From NCBI GenBank assembly GCA_016840125.1, contig JAEOSY010000119.1:1-14501 (forward strand): DNA of 14,501 nucleotides. Reading direction: 5' to 3'. This document shows positions 1-7,564 of the stretch, piece after piece. The notes under the pieces are model-generated. The model saw only the letters and a program-made list of their open reading frames with translations, was not told the origin of the DNA and searched no databases. A program made the translations under genes and the position numbers. Every line of letters starts with the position of its first letter. Within the stretch, counting starts at the first letter, position 1. Source of the DNA: Candidatus Helarchaeota archaeon (GTDB lineage: Archaea > Asgardarchaeota > Lokiarchaeia > Helarchaeales > HEL-GB-A).

Positions 1-829
1 CTCGCAACAAGCCTTTCTTATAAATCAAATTTCCAGAATCATCACAAATCATTGTTAATGTTCCCGTTGAATGGTGGAGGACTGAGAAAATAATTTTCAT
101 CCCATAAATCCAAAGAAAAATATCAATGAACGTACCCATGGGAAGAATATAATAAATTAGAAAACCCATCCCAACAAACAGAAGACCTATCCCTAGCATT
201 AGATAATCATTCATTCTATAAGATTGTGCATTTTCTTTAGTCGTAGAGGGTAATTGAAGTATTTCTCTAACTTTATCCATATCTAATTTGGTCACGATTG
301 CGAAAAATCTCCCATTTACAGTTTCAAGGACAATTTCTTTGCGTGTTAAGAAGACAAAAAGTGTTATTAATACCATCACAGTTAATCCAGAGGCAATCAT
401 CACTGCACCATACAACTCATTCAATTGATGAAGTCCACTTTCTAGTGTAAAGTAAATATAAACAAGCCACAATCCAAAAATGGCATATTTGAAACGGTTC
501 CGTGTATCCCCTAGCTTGATGGTTTGTATTTCCTCCAATTTTACACATTGGGTATGGCGAAAGAGAAATTTTTCCTCTAAGCAAATAACTCCCTCGGCGT
601 TACTTAGTGAAAATTTAAAGGAATTGATCAGGGTATGAAGGAGGATACCTAACCCAAAGAGGGCGGGTGGAATGCCTGTGGTTACCCAATACGGTAATGG
701 GAATAAAACTCCTGCTTGATGCGCAGAATCTATCAAAAGTATATTAGCTGCTCCCACTAAAAGGAAAACCACTCCGATTACAATACGACTAATAGATATT
801 GAGTAGATTTCATACAAATCCCCTTTCAT
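1..829 (-). CDS. Multi-pass membrane protein, C-terminus cut by window edge
   Basis: Translation from ATG 829-827 stays open for 276 codons to base 1, so the gene is partial. The start is well supported: the ATG overlaps the TGA of the upstream gene (ATGA), and a strong GGAGGGAG lies 5 nt before it (835-842). The product begins MKGDLYEIYS. It has hydrophobic segments at roughly residues 12-33, 45-68, 112-130 and 137-163, then another hydrophobic block near 212-250. Two hydrophilic blocks, around 70-105 (NAEGVICLEEKFLFRH) and 164-200 (RKEIVLETVNGRFFAI), alternate short strands in a way that recalls bacterial PH-like domains of small membrane proteins; this is only a resemblance. It is translationally coupled to the secreted 655-residue protein, so the two probably act together at the cytoplasmic membrane. 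Function is not recognised. Confidence 0.8.
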   Translation of the reverse strand, partial: MKGDLYEIYSISISRIVIGVVFLLVGAANILLIDSAHQAGVLFPLPYWVTTGIPPALFGLGILLHTLINSFKFSLSNAEGVICLEEKFLFRHTQCVKLEEIQTIKLGDTRNRFKYAIFGLWLVYIYFTLESGLHQLNELYGAVMIASGLTVMVLITLFVFLTRKEIVLETVNGRFFAIVTKLDMDKVREILQLPSTTKENAQSYRMNDYLMLGIGLLFVGMGFLIYYILPMGTFIDIFLWIYGMKIIFSVLHHSTGTLTMICDDSGNLIYKKGLLR

Positions 830-2793
830 TTGATCTCCCTCCTTTCATTTTCAATCTGAGTTTTTGCTTTTTTTATTTTCTTTGAGATCCATAAAACTGT
901 AAGCCCCATAATTGGAATTGAAATTACAAGGATTATAATTGATGGGAGAGGATCATCTGAAATGAAAATCGAAGTGTCTGCTAAAACCGGATCTGGAGCT
1001 GAGGTTTTTATGTACAAGATTTGAGTATTATTCGAGGCTGTTGCGTTCTCCGCAAAAATTGTTACATTATAAATTCCATCATCATATTTCGAGGAATTAT
1101 ACCAAGTTGCGGCCCATTCCACTCCGTAATTCTCCAGAGTAATGTTGAATGTTGACGAGTTCGTTCTAACTTCCGCTAGGTATGACGCATTTTGCACTCC
1201 TAAACTCGAAATCACGGAATTGTTTACTTGAATAACTGATGGTAAGAAATCATAGTAGCGTGCCATCCAATACACAAGCGTGTAGCACATTGCAGGTGAC
1301 TCCCAAGTTCCATCCCCCGTAGTATCCAATCCAAATGGTGATCGTTGCCATTGGAAATCAGAGACTGGCCGTTCATCTACTGGTAAGGCGTAGATTGCAT
1401 GCTCCCCAAGGTCAAATTCCTCTGATAGAGAAAAGCCAACTGGCTCAAAAAAAATATCGAGGTTAGTTATTCCATAATTTTCAGCCCAATCAATTGATTT
1501 AGGATCAACAATTGAAACATTCTCTCCGGTTTTCGGATGGGTTAAATTGCGATGACTATTTTGTATGGTCCAACGGCGCCGAGGGGCATCTGGATACCGT
1601 TGTAACGCATCCAATGTATCATTCCATGGATATATTGTGACATCCTTATCTTGATACGATGCATTAACGTCGTAGTTATCATTCACAATCAAATAAGCCA
1701 GGTTGAAGTAAGCGTTCCTGTGATATTTAACTAACCGCCAGAGATTTATCTCATAAGCTTGTTGGTAAATCGCCTTTAGTTTAGGATTTTTTTCAAGACG
1801 AAGAAGCGTCAGAGAAACTGCTTGATTCAAGTTAAATGCAAAATACTGCCAATTTACATTCATATCACTAGAATCTAAGATCTGTTCTGCCCACCCACGT
1901 TTCACTGCATAATCTTGGTATAAATCTCCATATTTATCGGGATTAACTAATTCTCCAACCTTAAGAAAAGCCAGGATTGAGGTTGTTCCAGGTCCCAAAA
2001 AGAACAAACCTGACTTGAAATCTGCACCCATTTTTGATTGCCCCTCTACGTCCACTACTATCCAGTTCACTTTAATGAAATAATCGAGAACCAGCTCCAC
2101 ATTTGTTTTAATTATCTCACAAATTTCCTGCGCTTTTACTGAGGGGTCATCTTTTAAGAGATCGTAAACCATCCCAAACCCAAACATGATTCCAATGTTT
2201 TGATCTCGGGAAGTACGATCTTCATAGGTCCAATTTTCACCTTGATAGACCACATCAAATTTGTTTGTTCCACTGAAAAATCCTTGCCAAATTGGATCCG
2301 TTGTGTAAGTGGCATTTTTTGGAACTGCAAAACGAACAAGGTAACCTGGCTCTCCAGATATAGTAATCAACCTTCTTAAACCCATCGCCGCTCGTTCTAT
2401 ATAGTCCAAAGCCGACTGATTTTTAGTCACCGCATATCTGAAAGCTTCACTTGCCATAAAATAGGCTGACCATATGGGGCTATCTCCTTTCCCATGATAA
2501 CCAACTACAGTATTGTTAGTAGGGGATAAAAATTGTACATCAACTATTGTATCTAGCGGAAGGTGATAAGTACGCTGGTAGTAACCGTGCCAAATTGATT
2601 TGTTATATAACTGCGTGTAATTTGGTTGTTGAAACTTACCCAAATAAAATTCATCATAAAAATAGGGAAGATCTTCATGAAATTCATTATATTCATCTAG
2701 AGCCCAGAAAAAATACCCTCCCAATCCTAAAAATGCGAACATTGGTGAAAAAATTAAGAGAAAGATGAGAAAAAATTTTAATTTGCGATTCAT
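826..2793 (-). CDS. Large membrane-anchored extracellular protein, possible alpha/alpha-toroid enzyme
   Basis: 655 residues. The N-terminus is a hydrophobic helix (about 6-31) acting as signal anchor. The C-terminus has one membrane helix (about 615-636) followed by a basic tail (SKKIKKAK), so the bulk should lie outside the cell with the tail inside. About 18 N-x-S/T sequons are spread along the chain, as expected for an archaeal S-layer-side glycoprotein. The stretch around residues 98-160 (GKGDSPIWSAYFMASEAFRY, then an alpha-helical hairpin with GLRRL) and the regularly spaced helices that follow resemble an (alpha/alpha)6 toroid, the fold of many glycan-processing enzymes. No catalytic residue can be assigned. 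The segment before the last helix looks beta-rich and Ig-like (YDDGIYNVTIFAEN). It lies 46 nt downstream of the 51-residue ORF and overlaps the next gene by ATGA, so a three-gene operon is likely. Confidence 0.85.
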   Translation of the reverse strand: MNRKLKFFLIFLLIFSPMFAFLGLGGYFFWALDEYNEFHEDLPYFYDEFYLGKFQQPNYTQLYNKSIWHGYYQRTYHLPLDTIVDVQFLSPTNNTVVGYHGKGDSPIWSAYFMASEAFRYAVTKNQSALDYIERAAMGLRRLITISGEPGYLVRFAVPKNATYTTDPIWQGFFSGTNKFDVVYQGENWTYEDRTSRDQNIGIMFGFGMVYDLLKDDPSVKAQEICEIIKTNVELVLDYFIKVNWIVVDVEGQSKMGADFKSGLFFLGPGTTSILAFLKVGELVNPDKYGDLYQDYAVKRGWAEQILDSSDMNVNWQYFAFNLNQAVSLTLLRLEKNPKLKAIYQQAYEINLWRLVKYHRNAYFNLAYLIVNDNYDVNASYQDKDVTIYPWNDTLDALQRYPDAPRRRWTIQNSHRNLTHPKTGENVSIVDPKSIDWAENYGITNLDIFFEPVGFSLSEEFDLGEHAIYALPVDERPVSDFQWQRSPFGLDTTGDGTWESPAMCYTLVYWMARYYDFLPSVIQVNNSVISSLGVQNASYLAEVRTNSSTFNITLENYGVEWAATWYNSSKYDDGIYNVTIFAENATASNNTQILYIKTSAPDPVLADTSIFISDDPLPSIIILVISIPIMGLTVLWISKKIKKAKTQIENERREIK

Positions 2794-2839
2794 CTTAGCA
2801 TCTCTTCATTTTTCTGAAGGGAAATAAAAAAAATGATGT

Positions 2840-2995
2840 TTAATATTCTTCTTCATCATCTTCAAAAGGCGGGACTGGCTCATCATATCCATCTTCGACA
2901 TGTTCCATGGCATCCCAGTTACTTTCATCGGTTTCTTCACTATCATACCATGGATCCGCCTTTTTTTTTCGTTGTTTCTTTTTTGCTATAGGCAT
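2840..2995 (-). CDS. 51-residue microprotein, basic head and acidic tail
   Basis: Short gene read directly from the sequence: ATG at 2995-2993, TAA at 2842-2840. GAGGGTG (3000-3006) lies 4 nt before the ATG, a good match to the anti-Shine-Dalgarno. The product begins MPIAKKKQRKKKADPWYD and then turns strongly acidic, ending EDDEEEY. It has no membrane helix, no cysteines and an extreme charge split, so it is probably disordered and may bind nucleic acid or a basic partner; that is inference. It is the first gene of the minus-strand group leading to the secreted 655-residue protein. No family is recognised. The clean ribosome-binding site and the absence of rare or broken codons favour a real gene. 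Confidence 0.65.
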   Translation of the reverse strand: MPIAKKKQRKKKADPWYDSEETDESNWDAMEHVEDGYDEPVPPFEDDEEEY

Positions 2996-3133
2996 ATTAC
3001 ACCCTCAAATACATTATTGTTTGTCAACATTATCATAAATTCTTCTTATAAATCAATTTCTACGTTTGAGAAGAGTATAATCTAACTCGATCATTTTCTC
3101 AAAGGGTAATCTAGCGCGATTCTCCTCTAAATT

Positions 3134-3253
3134 TTAGCCCACTAAATTCTGAATCGCTTCAATTAGAGGGATTATAAGATTGATCCCAACAAAAACCGCA
3201 ATAGAAAGACTGATCGCTATCAAAAGAGCTTTCTCTAATGTCAATTCGACCAT
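3134..3253 (-). CDS. 39-residue single-TM microprotein
   Basis: ATG at 3253-3251, TAA at 3136-3134. The product begins MVELTLEKALLIAISLSIAV and has one hydrophobic helix over about residues 8-30, followed by a short polar end (EAIQNLVG). A TATA-like element (minus sense TTTTAATA, 3275-3282) sits about 22 nt before the ATG and no ribosome-binding site is visible, so a leaderless transcript is likely. It is divergent from the plus-strand membrane microprotein at 3333, and the two promoters share about 80 bp. The small size makes it easy to miss. Function unknown; it could be a membrane-complex subunit, pilin-like or toxin-like peptide. Confidence 0.5.
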   Translation of the reverse strand: MVELTLEKALLIAISLSIAVFVGINLIIPLIEAIQNLVG

Positions 3254-3274
3254 AGGTACTTATTTTCAAAGCTG

Positions 3275-3308
3275 TATTAAAACTCCACATTTGTGCGCAG
3301 TTTAAATA
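3275..3308. promoter_or_regulatory. Divergent pair of TATA boxes
   Basis: Minus-sense TTTTAATA at 3275-3282 and plus-sense TTTAAATA at 3301-3308 each lie about 22-24 nt before an ATG (3253 minus, 3333 plus). This spacing is typical of archaeal leaderless genes. Assignment rests on sequence match and spacing only. Confidence 0.45.
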
Positions 3309-3332
3309 GGATTTTCCTATAAAACTAGTTGA

Positions 3333-3530
3333 ATGCCTCTATTATATGATTTAGTTCCTATATTAACTTCTTCACGCTTCTCCACCAAGAACAACTACTT
3401 TTCCCCTATAATGGAAGAAGGATTACTTATCGGAATTGCTATTGTTGCTATTTTAATAGTTGTAGGCATTATTTTTGGCGTATTCGACTGGATTGGAGGC
3501 ATGTTCAGTGGATTATTCGAACAATTTTAA
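3333..3530 (+). CDS. Small single-TM protein (65 residues, or 39 from internal ATG)
   Basis: Reads from ATG 3333 as 65 residues, or from ATG 3411 as 39 residues beginning MEEGLLIGIAIVAILIVVGI. The conserved-looking part is the second: an acidic N-cap, one long hydrophobic helix, then an amphipathic aromatic tail (FDWIGGMFSGLFEQF). TTTAAATA at 3301-3308 is 24 nt before ATG 3333, which would place the transcription start on that codon and favours the leaderless 65-residue form. No ribosome-binding site precedes ATG 3411, although the first 26 residues look unstructured. It faces away from the 39-residue membrane microprotein on the other strand. Function unknown. Confidence 0.5.
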   Translation: MPLLYDLVPILTSSRFSTKNNYFSPIMEEGLLIGIAIVAILIVVGIIFGVFDWIGGMFSGLFEQF

Positions 3531-3864
3531 CCTCTAACATTTTCCCAAAATCTTATCATATCTCTATTTTAATAACGCAGCTATTTCCTTTTTTTCTCTA
3601 CCACCATCTAGAGTCTAGACGATATTCCCTTTGAATACCAATAATATCTCTATATTTCGGAGTAAAATTTCATTATATATTTACTTTTTCTCCGTATCTT
3701 TCCCTCTCAAATTTCCATCCCTTCTGAATTCAATCTAAGCAAAATAATAATCCATTTTCTCTCAAAAATTTACCTCGCGCCTAAATTTTATTAATTATCA
3801 TTTCCTATAGATCCTTATTACACACCTTACAACCAAGCAAAATTATAATAAAAGGTATATTTGC
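3531..3864. other. AT-rich intergenic stretch, no gene seen
   Basis: 334 bases between the small membrane gene and the 204-residue gene. I see no ORF with a credible start, no tRNA-like fold and no clear inverted repeat. ATATCTCTAT occurs twice (near 3560 and 3645). A 9-base match to the core of the downstream repeat family (AACGCAGCT near 3573) is too short to count. AATTATAATAAAA at 3840-3852 is a possible TATA region for the next gene, but it is closer to the ATG than usual. Confidence 0.5.
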
Positions 3865-4479
3865 ATGGGGAAGAGAATCCGTAGACAGGCTGAAAAATTG
3901 GGATTATTTCATTTCCCAACCACAACTTTGTATGCTAGACCTTGGAAATTGCGCCCAACATTTTCTATGCTTGTAGGGGATATTGTCGATGTAATTCGTG
4001 ATTATCTTCGAAAGATTGACCCCTATCTTCTTTTAGATCGCTCAGGTGCTGGACGAAGCAATACACACTATTTTTTAGCGCCTCAAGCATTTGTCTACGT
4101 TGAAATCATACGAAAAACTGCTGGAATGAACGCTAATGATCCTGGGAATATGGTTACGAAGATAGATATCTTCAGTAAATATCACGCTCATGTGATCAAT
4201 ATTGCCTCTCGGGTCGATAGTATTTTTCCCAACGGTATACTGGCCCATCTCGATTGGAATAAGATTGAAAACAAATTCTTGGTCTCTCGAGATGCTGGTA
4301 TCGCCACTTGGCATAGCCTCCTATCTGAAGCGGCAGTTGAAGAAAAACCTTCAGCTGAGGAACTCGCCCGTCGGGAAGCGGAGCGCGAAGAATTTGACGA
4401 GAAACTGAAGTTAATAGAACTGGATGAGCGAGAACGTACAAAAAGGGCTAGGAGGACGCTGGATAAATACCGCGATTAA
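3865..4479 (+). CDS. Unrecognised 204-residue soluble protein with charged C-terminal helix
   Basis: ATG 3865 to TAA 4477-4479. The protein opens with a basic stretch (MGKRIRRQAEKLG). A mixed alpha/beta region follows, up to about residue 155, with motifs such as GAGRSNTHYFLAP near 61-73 and HLDWNKIENKF near 128-138. It ends in a highly charged helix (about 157-204, many E, R and K, e.g. AREAEREEFDEKLK-like pattern) that is probably a coiled coil. There is no signal peptide or membrane segment. No ribosome-binding site is visible, so the transcript may have a very short leader. It converges on the LRR gene, with only 17 bp between the two stop codons. I do not recognise the family; codon use and intact reading frame support a real gene. 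Confidence 0.75.
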   Translation: MGKRIRRQAEKLGLFHFPTTTLYARPWKLRPTFSMLVGDIVDVIRDYLRKIDPYLLLDRSGAGRSNTHYFLAPQAFVYVEIIRKTAGMNANDPGNMVTKIDIFSKYHAHVINIASRVDSIFPNGILAHLDWNKIENKFLVSRDAGIATWHSLLSEAAVEEKPSAEELARREAEREEFDEKLKLIELDERERTKRARRTLDKYRD

Positions 4480-4496
4480 CTCGAAACTCCGCTCTG

Positions 4497-5057
4497 CTAT
4501 AATACAATTTTTATCTGTTTGTAATTATCGAGTGTTCGTCCAACCAAGTTTAACAAACCCTGAAGTCCCTGGATAGGATTATTCTCCAGAATAACTTCTT
4601 TTAATTTCGGAAGAGAATCCAAACCCTTGATTTCTGTTATTTTGTTTCCTTCTAATTCTAATTTCTGTAAATTTACAAGGGAATCCAACCCTTTAATCTC
4701 TGTAATTTGATTATCTCCAAGTTCAAGTTCTTTCAAATTAATTAAAAGCTCAAGTCCTTTAATTTCTGTGATTTGATTTTCTTCGAGATCCAATTTTTCT
4801 AACTTAACAAGTGATTCTAATCCGTTGATTTCGGTAATTTGATTTCTCTCCAAATCCAACTCCTCTAAATTTATAAGGGATCCGAGCCCCTTTATCTCGG
4901 CAATTTGATTATCTTCAAGATTTAATTTCTTTAAGCTAGATAAGACTTCCAATCCTTCTATCTCTGAAATGGTTTTGATCCCTAGCTTCTCCAAATTCAA
5001 TGTGTTACCTTTTACCAAAATTTTCTTTCCTTTTACAGTTACAAATCCTTGATCCAT
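4497..5057 (-). CDS. Leucine-rich-repeat protein (SDS22-like 22-residue repeats)
   Basis: 186 residues. ATG at 5057-5055 is preceded by GGTGA (5062-5066), 4 nt away. After a capping region (1-38) there are six 22-residue repeats (residues 39-170, DNA 4943-4548) of the pattern LxxLxxLxLxxNxITEIKGLxS, for example LVKLEKLDLEENQITEIKGL. A short C-terminal cap (171-186) carries a degraded last repeat. This is the SDS22/LRR_4 class, a curved protein-interaction scaffold. There is no signal peptide or membrane helix, so it acts in the cytoplasm. Neighbouring repeats are very alike in DNA, showing growth by internal duplication. Such LRR proteins are common in Asgard archaea and are usually assumed to bind other proteins; the partner is unknown. 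Confidence 0.9.
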   Translation of the reverse strand: MDQGFVTVKGKKILVKGNTLNLEKLGIKTISEIEGLEVLSSLKKLNLEDNQIAEIKGLGSLINLEELDLERNQITEINGLESLVKLEKLDLEENQITEIKGLELLINLKELELGDNQITEIKGLDSLVNLQKLELEGNKITEIKGLDSLPKLKEVILENNPIQGLQGLLNLVGRTLDNYKQIKIVL

Positions 5058-5218
5058 GTAATCACCTTTAAACCATCATAAATTCAAACCTAATTTCACA
5101 TCATCAGAATAAAAATAGTGATGTATTCATCAGTTGAACCAGTTTAGCCTCTGCTACATAACATATTTAAACGATTTTATAATTTGTTTGTATCAATAAC
5201 CCTTGCTTTTTACTTAAC

Positions 5219-5223
5219 TGGTG
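5219..5223 (+). promoter_or_regulatory. Ribosome-binding site that decides the 5230 start
   Basis: GGTGA lies 6 nt before ATG 5230 and overlaps the alternative GTG at 5221. It matches the 16S anti-Shine-Dalgarno, so ATG 5230 is the better start. A TATA-like ATTTAAAC (5165-5172) or TTTATAAT (5176-5183) lies upstream. Confidence 0.55.
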
Positions 5224-5229
5224 AGCTTC

Positions 5230-5601
5230 ATGGAGAATGTGAAACCTATCGTCATTTATTTTGACAGTTTGGAAGATTTAATTATTCGGCTGGAACAGGG
5301 TATGCACATTGATTGTCTTCAAATGGCTGAGGACTTATGGTTCTACCATATTTTTATCACAATATCCAATTATGGTCCACTGAATGGATTACCTGCATTT
5401 GCGGGTGTGGTCCTCAATGAACCCCCAAAGCGTTTTATTTGGTATAATAAGGGAACTGATAAAGCCTACTTTCGCAGTCAATACTATTCTGAGGACGTTA
5501 AAATCGCTGTTTTTCCAATTTCAGTTATAAAAAACTACCCGGATTTAATCAGCAATTTCAATATTGAGGAAATGCGTCGAATGCTTGCTTCTAAAAAGTA
5601 A
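5230..5601 (+). CDS. Unrecognised 123-residue soluble protein
   Basis: Reading from ATG 5230 gives 123 residues, starting MENVKPIVIYFDSLEDLIIR. An upstream GTG at 5221 would add three residues, but it lies inside the likely ribosome-binding site. The protein looks alpha/beta: a strand (PIVIYF), a helix (DSLEDLIIRLEQG), further strands (YHIFITISN, FAGVVLNE, KRFIWYN, KIAVFPIS) and a C-terminal helix (NIEEMRRMLASK). No cysteine pairs, signal peptide or membrane segment is seen. It is divergent from the LRR gene, with about 170 bp between the starts. No family is recognised. Confidence 0.7.
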   Translation: MENVKPIVIYFDSLEDLIIRLEQGMHIDCLQMAEDLWFYHIFITISNYGPLNGLPAFAGVVLNEPPKRFIWYNKGTDKAYFRSQYYSEDVKIAVFPISVIKNYPDLISNFNIEEMRRMLASKK

Positions 5602-5667
5602 CAACACCCTTTCTTTTTCAAATACTTCTTATTTTCGCGTTATACGCCCTGCACCCAACATATTTTT

Positions 5668-6468
5668 TTATTTGTTAGGTAATTCTCTTTTTATTAGTCT
5701 TAACGTCAGAAATGCGAGAGGTAAAAGCCAGCCGAACACTGAAATCTGAAGCATCCATTCCCAAAACATTGGTGACGGTGGTATCGGTACAACTGGCAAT
5801 GAATAGAAATCATAGAGAAAAATCGCACAGAGAATCGAGGGTAGAAACATCATTTCGAGACCCAGAAGCTTGGTTACAACCTTAGATGTCTTATATTGAA
5901 AGAGATCTTGCATTATAGAGGAATAAAATACCGCAAATATTCCCAAAAGCATACCACTAAGAGCTATAAAATTGAAGAATATAAGAGAACAGAGAAGATG
6001 TAAATCAATACCAACTGCACCATATGTTATTAGCCAATATGCAACATCCTCTGAGAAGAATCCTACCCCAAAAAAACCAACAAAAACAATTATCATGCAA
6101 ATTTGGGTTAAATTGGCCAAAATATTAAGGATTTTCGAGCTTCTTCGTGAAATTTCAGCATCCTTAAGGAATGAGGATATTTTGTTCTTCAAATATAATA
6201 CACAGGGAATCATCAGTACTGCCGTCAGCATTGCCGCATCATCTAGAAACTTCGGAATAGGTGTGTAATTAAACGAACCCAGATCACTTACATAATTTGT
6301 GAAGATGCTATAGCCTCCTGGGGCGAGTTATGCTACAAGCAAACCAATTACTATCATTGGAATGTAAGTAATCATTATAATTAATATGCACACCTTCACT
6401 ACCCTCGGATTTATTAGAAAATTATACACGCTATTCTTTTGTTCTGTTAAATTTTCTTTGAATCCCAT
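5668..6468 (-). pseudogene. DUF998-like six-TM membrane protein interrupted by one in-frame TAA
   Basis: From ATG 6468-6466 (preceded by GGAAGGAAG) the frame runs 267 codons to the stop at 5668. It is interrupted only by TAA at 6330-6328, codon 47. Before it lie the N-terminus MGFKENLTEQKNSVYNFL and a first membrane helix ending GLLVA. After it come LAPGGYSIFTNYVSDLGS and five further helices (about residues 81-95, 112-134, 152-176, 190-212 and 228-255 of the full frame). The motif GGYSxxxNYxSDLGS directly after helix 1 is characteristic of the DUF998/Frag1-like membrane family. Everything downstream is intact, so the lesion is recent, a sequencing error, or recoded. CAA to TAA (Gln codon) is the simplest change. 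Reinitiation at ATG 6231 would give only helices 2-6 (187 residues). Confidence 0.75.
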
Positions 6469-6676
6469 GTTCTTCCTTCCTAAACCATTATGGATAACAA
6501 TATGCAGATTCTTTGATAATCTACATTTCCATCTCTCATTAAAAAACTAGTCCTAATACTCGAAAAAATTTATCACATCTCATACTCCACCTAGCGATTA
6601 GGTTTAAACCCAGACTTTTTAATCGATCATTTTTAGCTTTTTCTTAGTGAGATACCTGTTTAAGGGGCTGGATTGA

Positions 6677-7375
6677 ATTTCTAAGATTTTAGTCCTTGAG
6701 AATCATGGTGAACTCTTTCGTTTAAGTCGATTCTTTGGAGCGAAATTGTTTACCGATTTTAAACGAATATTAAGCGAGAATTCCTATCAATTAAAACAAT
6801 TCAAAAAGGGAATGCTAACTCACCCTGATCTTCGGGGATATGATGTTCTGATTTTGGGTGCTCCCACCAAAGAATTAGATCCCAATGAAATTCTTGCGAT
6901 CATAGATTTCGTGGATCAGGGTGGCGGATTACTCTTAATCGGTCAAGCTCATAATCCCGGGCTTACCCAATATTATGAATTAAGGAACAGGAAGTTGGTA
7001 GGATGGGTCGCCTCTAAATTTCTGGTCAATTTTCATAGCCTAAATCAGCTCACCTCTAAGTTTGGAATCATCTTTACAAACGAAAACATTACCGCTGGAA
7101 AAAAATTTATGAAATCAACTGGCCTGCCTTTACCCATAATCACCCAATTCTCCACACACCCCATTTTACAGGGTGTGAATGAACTCGTTATTTCGGGGGG
7201 TGCTCCCATTCAGATTAAAGGGGAATTTAAAGGGATTGCCTTCTCTGATGAAGATACTATTCCCCCTAATAGTGTAGTCCTAGCTGTTAACGAAGATAAG
7301 AATGGACGGGTCGTCGCCCTCGCCTCTCCCAGCCCTTTCACCCGTATTAGTATTCTCCGGATCACCCAGCGCTAG
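6677..7375 (+). CDS. GldG/DUF4350-like (class I glutamine-amidotransferase-like fold) protein
   Basis: The frame opens after TGA 6674-6676 and reads ISKILVLENHGELFRLSR before joining FFGAKLFTDFKRILSEN. This N-terminal strand (KILVLENHGE) fits the start of the Rossmann-like fold seen in DUF4350 and GldG/IFT52-type proteins, so the gene should begin near 6677 rather than at TTG 6746. The motif YDVLILGAPTKELDPNEI, then IIDFVDQGGGLLLIG (about residues 73-87 from the 6677 start), is the typical core. The C-terminal VVALASPSPFT matches the final strand of the same fold. There is no ATG or GTG in frame upstream; ATT 6677 or TTG 6746 must serve, or the start is damaged. It is soluble, with no signal peptide. 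Related bacterial proteins accompany ABC transporters or gliding machinery, but no transporter is nearby here. Confidence 0.7.
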   Translation: MSKILVLENHGELFRLSRFFGAKLFTDFKRILSENSYQLKQFKKGMLTHPDLRGYDVLILGAPTKELDPNEILAIIDFVDQGGGLLLIGQAHNPGLTQYYELRNRKLVGWVASKFLVNFHSLNQLTSKFGIIFTNENITAGKKFMKSTGLPLPIITQFSTHPILQGVNELVISGGAPIQIKGEFKGIAFSDEDTIPPNSVVLAVNEDKNGRVVALASPSPFTRISILRITQR

Positions 7376-7481
7376 GGTCTACATAAACCAGATCATGTCC
7401 TGTTCACATTAAACCTCATGAATTGGCTCTCCCATCGTCCAGACGGAGAAATCCCTTAGAGCATTTAACCTGATTTTCATT

Positions 7482-7557
7482 AAAAAGTGAAAATTATCCC
7501 GCCTAACAACGCAGCTTGCGCCCTGATTGACCCCAAAAATGCTTCCTTAGGAGGTGA
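7482..7557 (-). repeat. 16S-3'-end/trailer repeat, copy A
   Basis: In minus sense it starts with the last 9 nt of 16S rRNA (TCACCTCCT, 7549-7557). The shared trailer follows: AAGGAAGCATTTTTGGGG, then TCAATCAGGGCGCAAGCTGC, GTTGTTAGGCGGG, and finally T-rich DNA (7482-7496). It lies 7 nt after the stop of the nucleotidyltransferase gene on the same strand, so it would form that mRNA's 3' end. CGCA-AGC-TGCG forms a small hairpin. CCTCCTAA at the start can pair with TTAGGCGG at the end (7 of 8), which could close the whole element into a stem-loop. Confidence 0.85.
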
Positions 7558-7564
7558 CTTTGTA

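Noticed and set aside
2900..3085. Plus-strand 61-residue ORF
   Set aside because: It overlaps the 51-residue minus-strand gene, which has a clear ribosome-binding site and better composition.
3570..3580. AACGCAGCT near 3573 as a sixth repeat copy
   Set aside because: Only 9 bases match the repeat core; the flanks share nothing with the trailer and there is no oriented gene before it.
7376..7480. Possible further rRNA or small gene between the DUF4350-like gene and copy A
   Set aside because: No ORF with a credible start and no match to conserved 16S segments that I can recognise.
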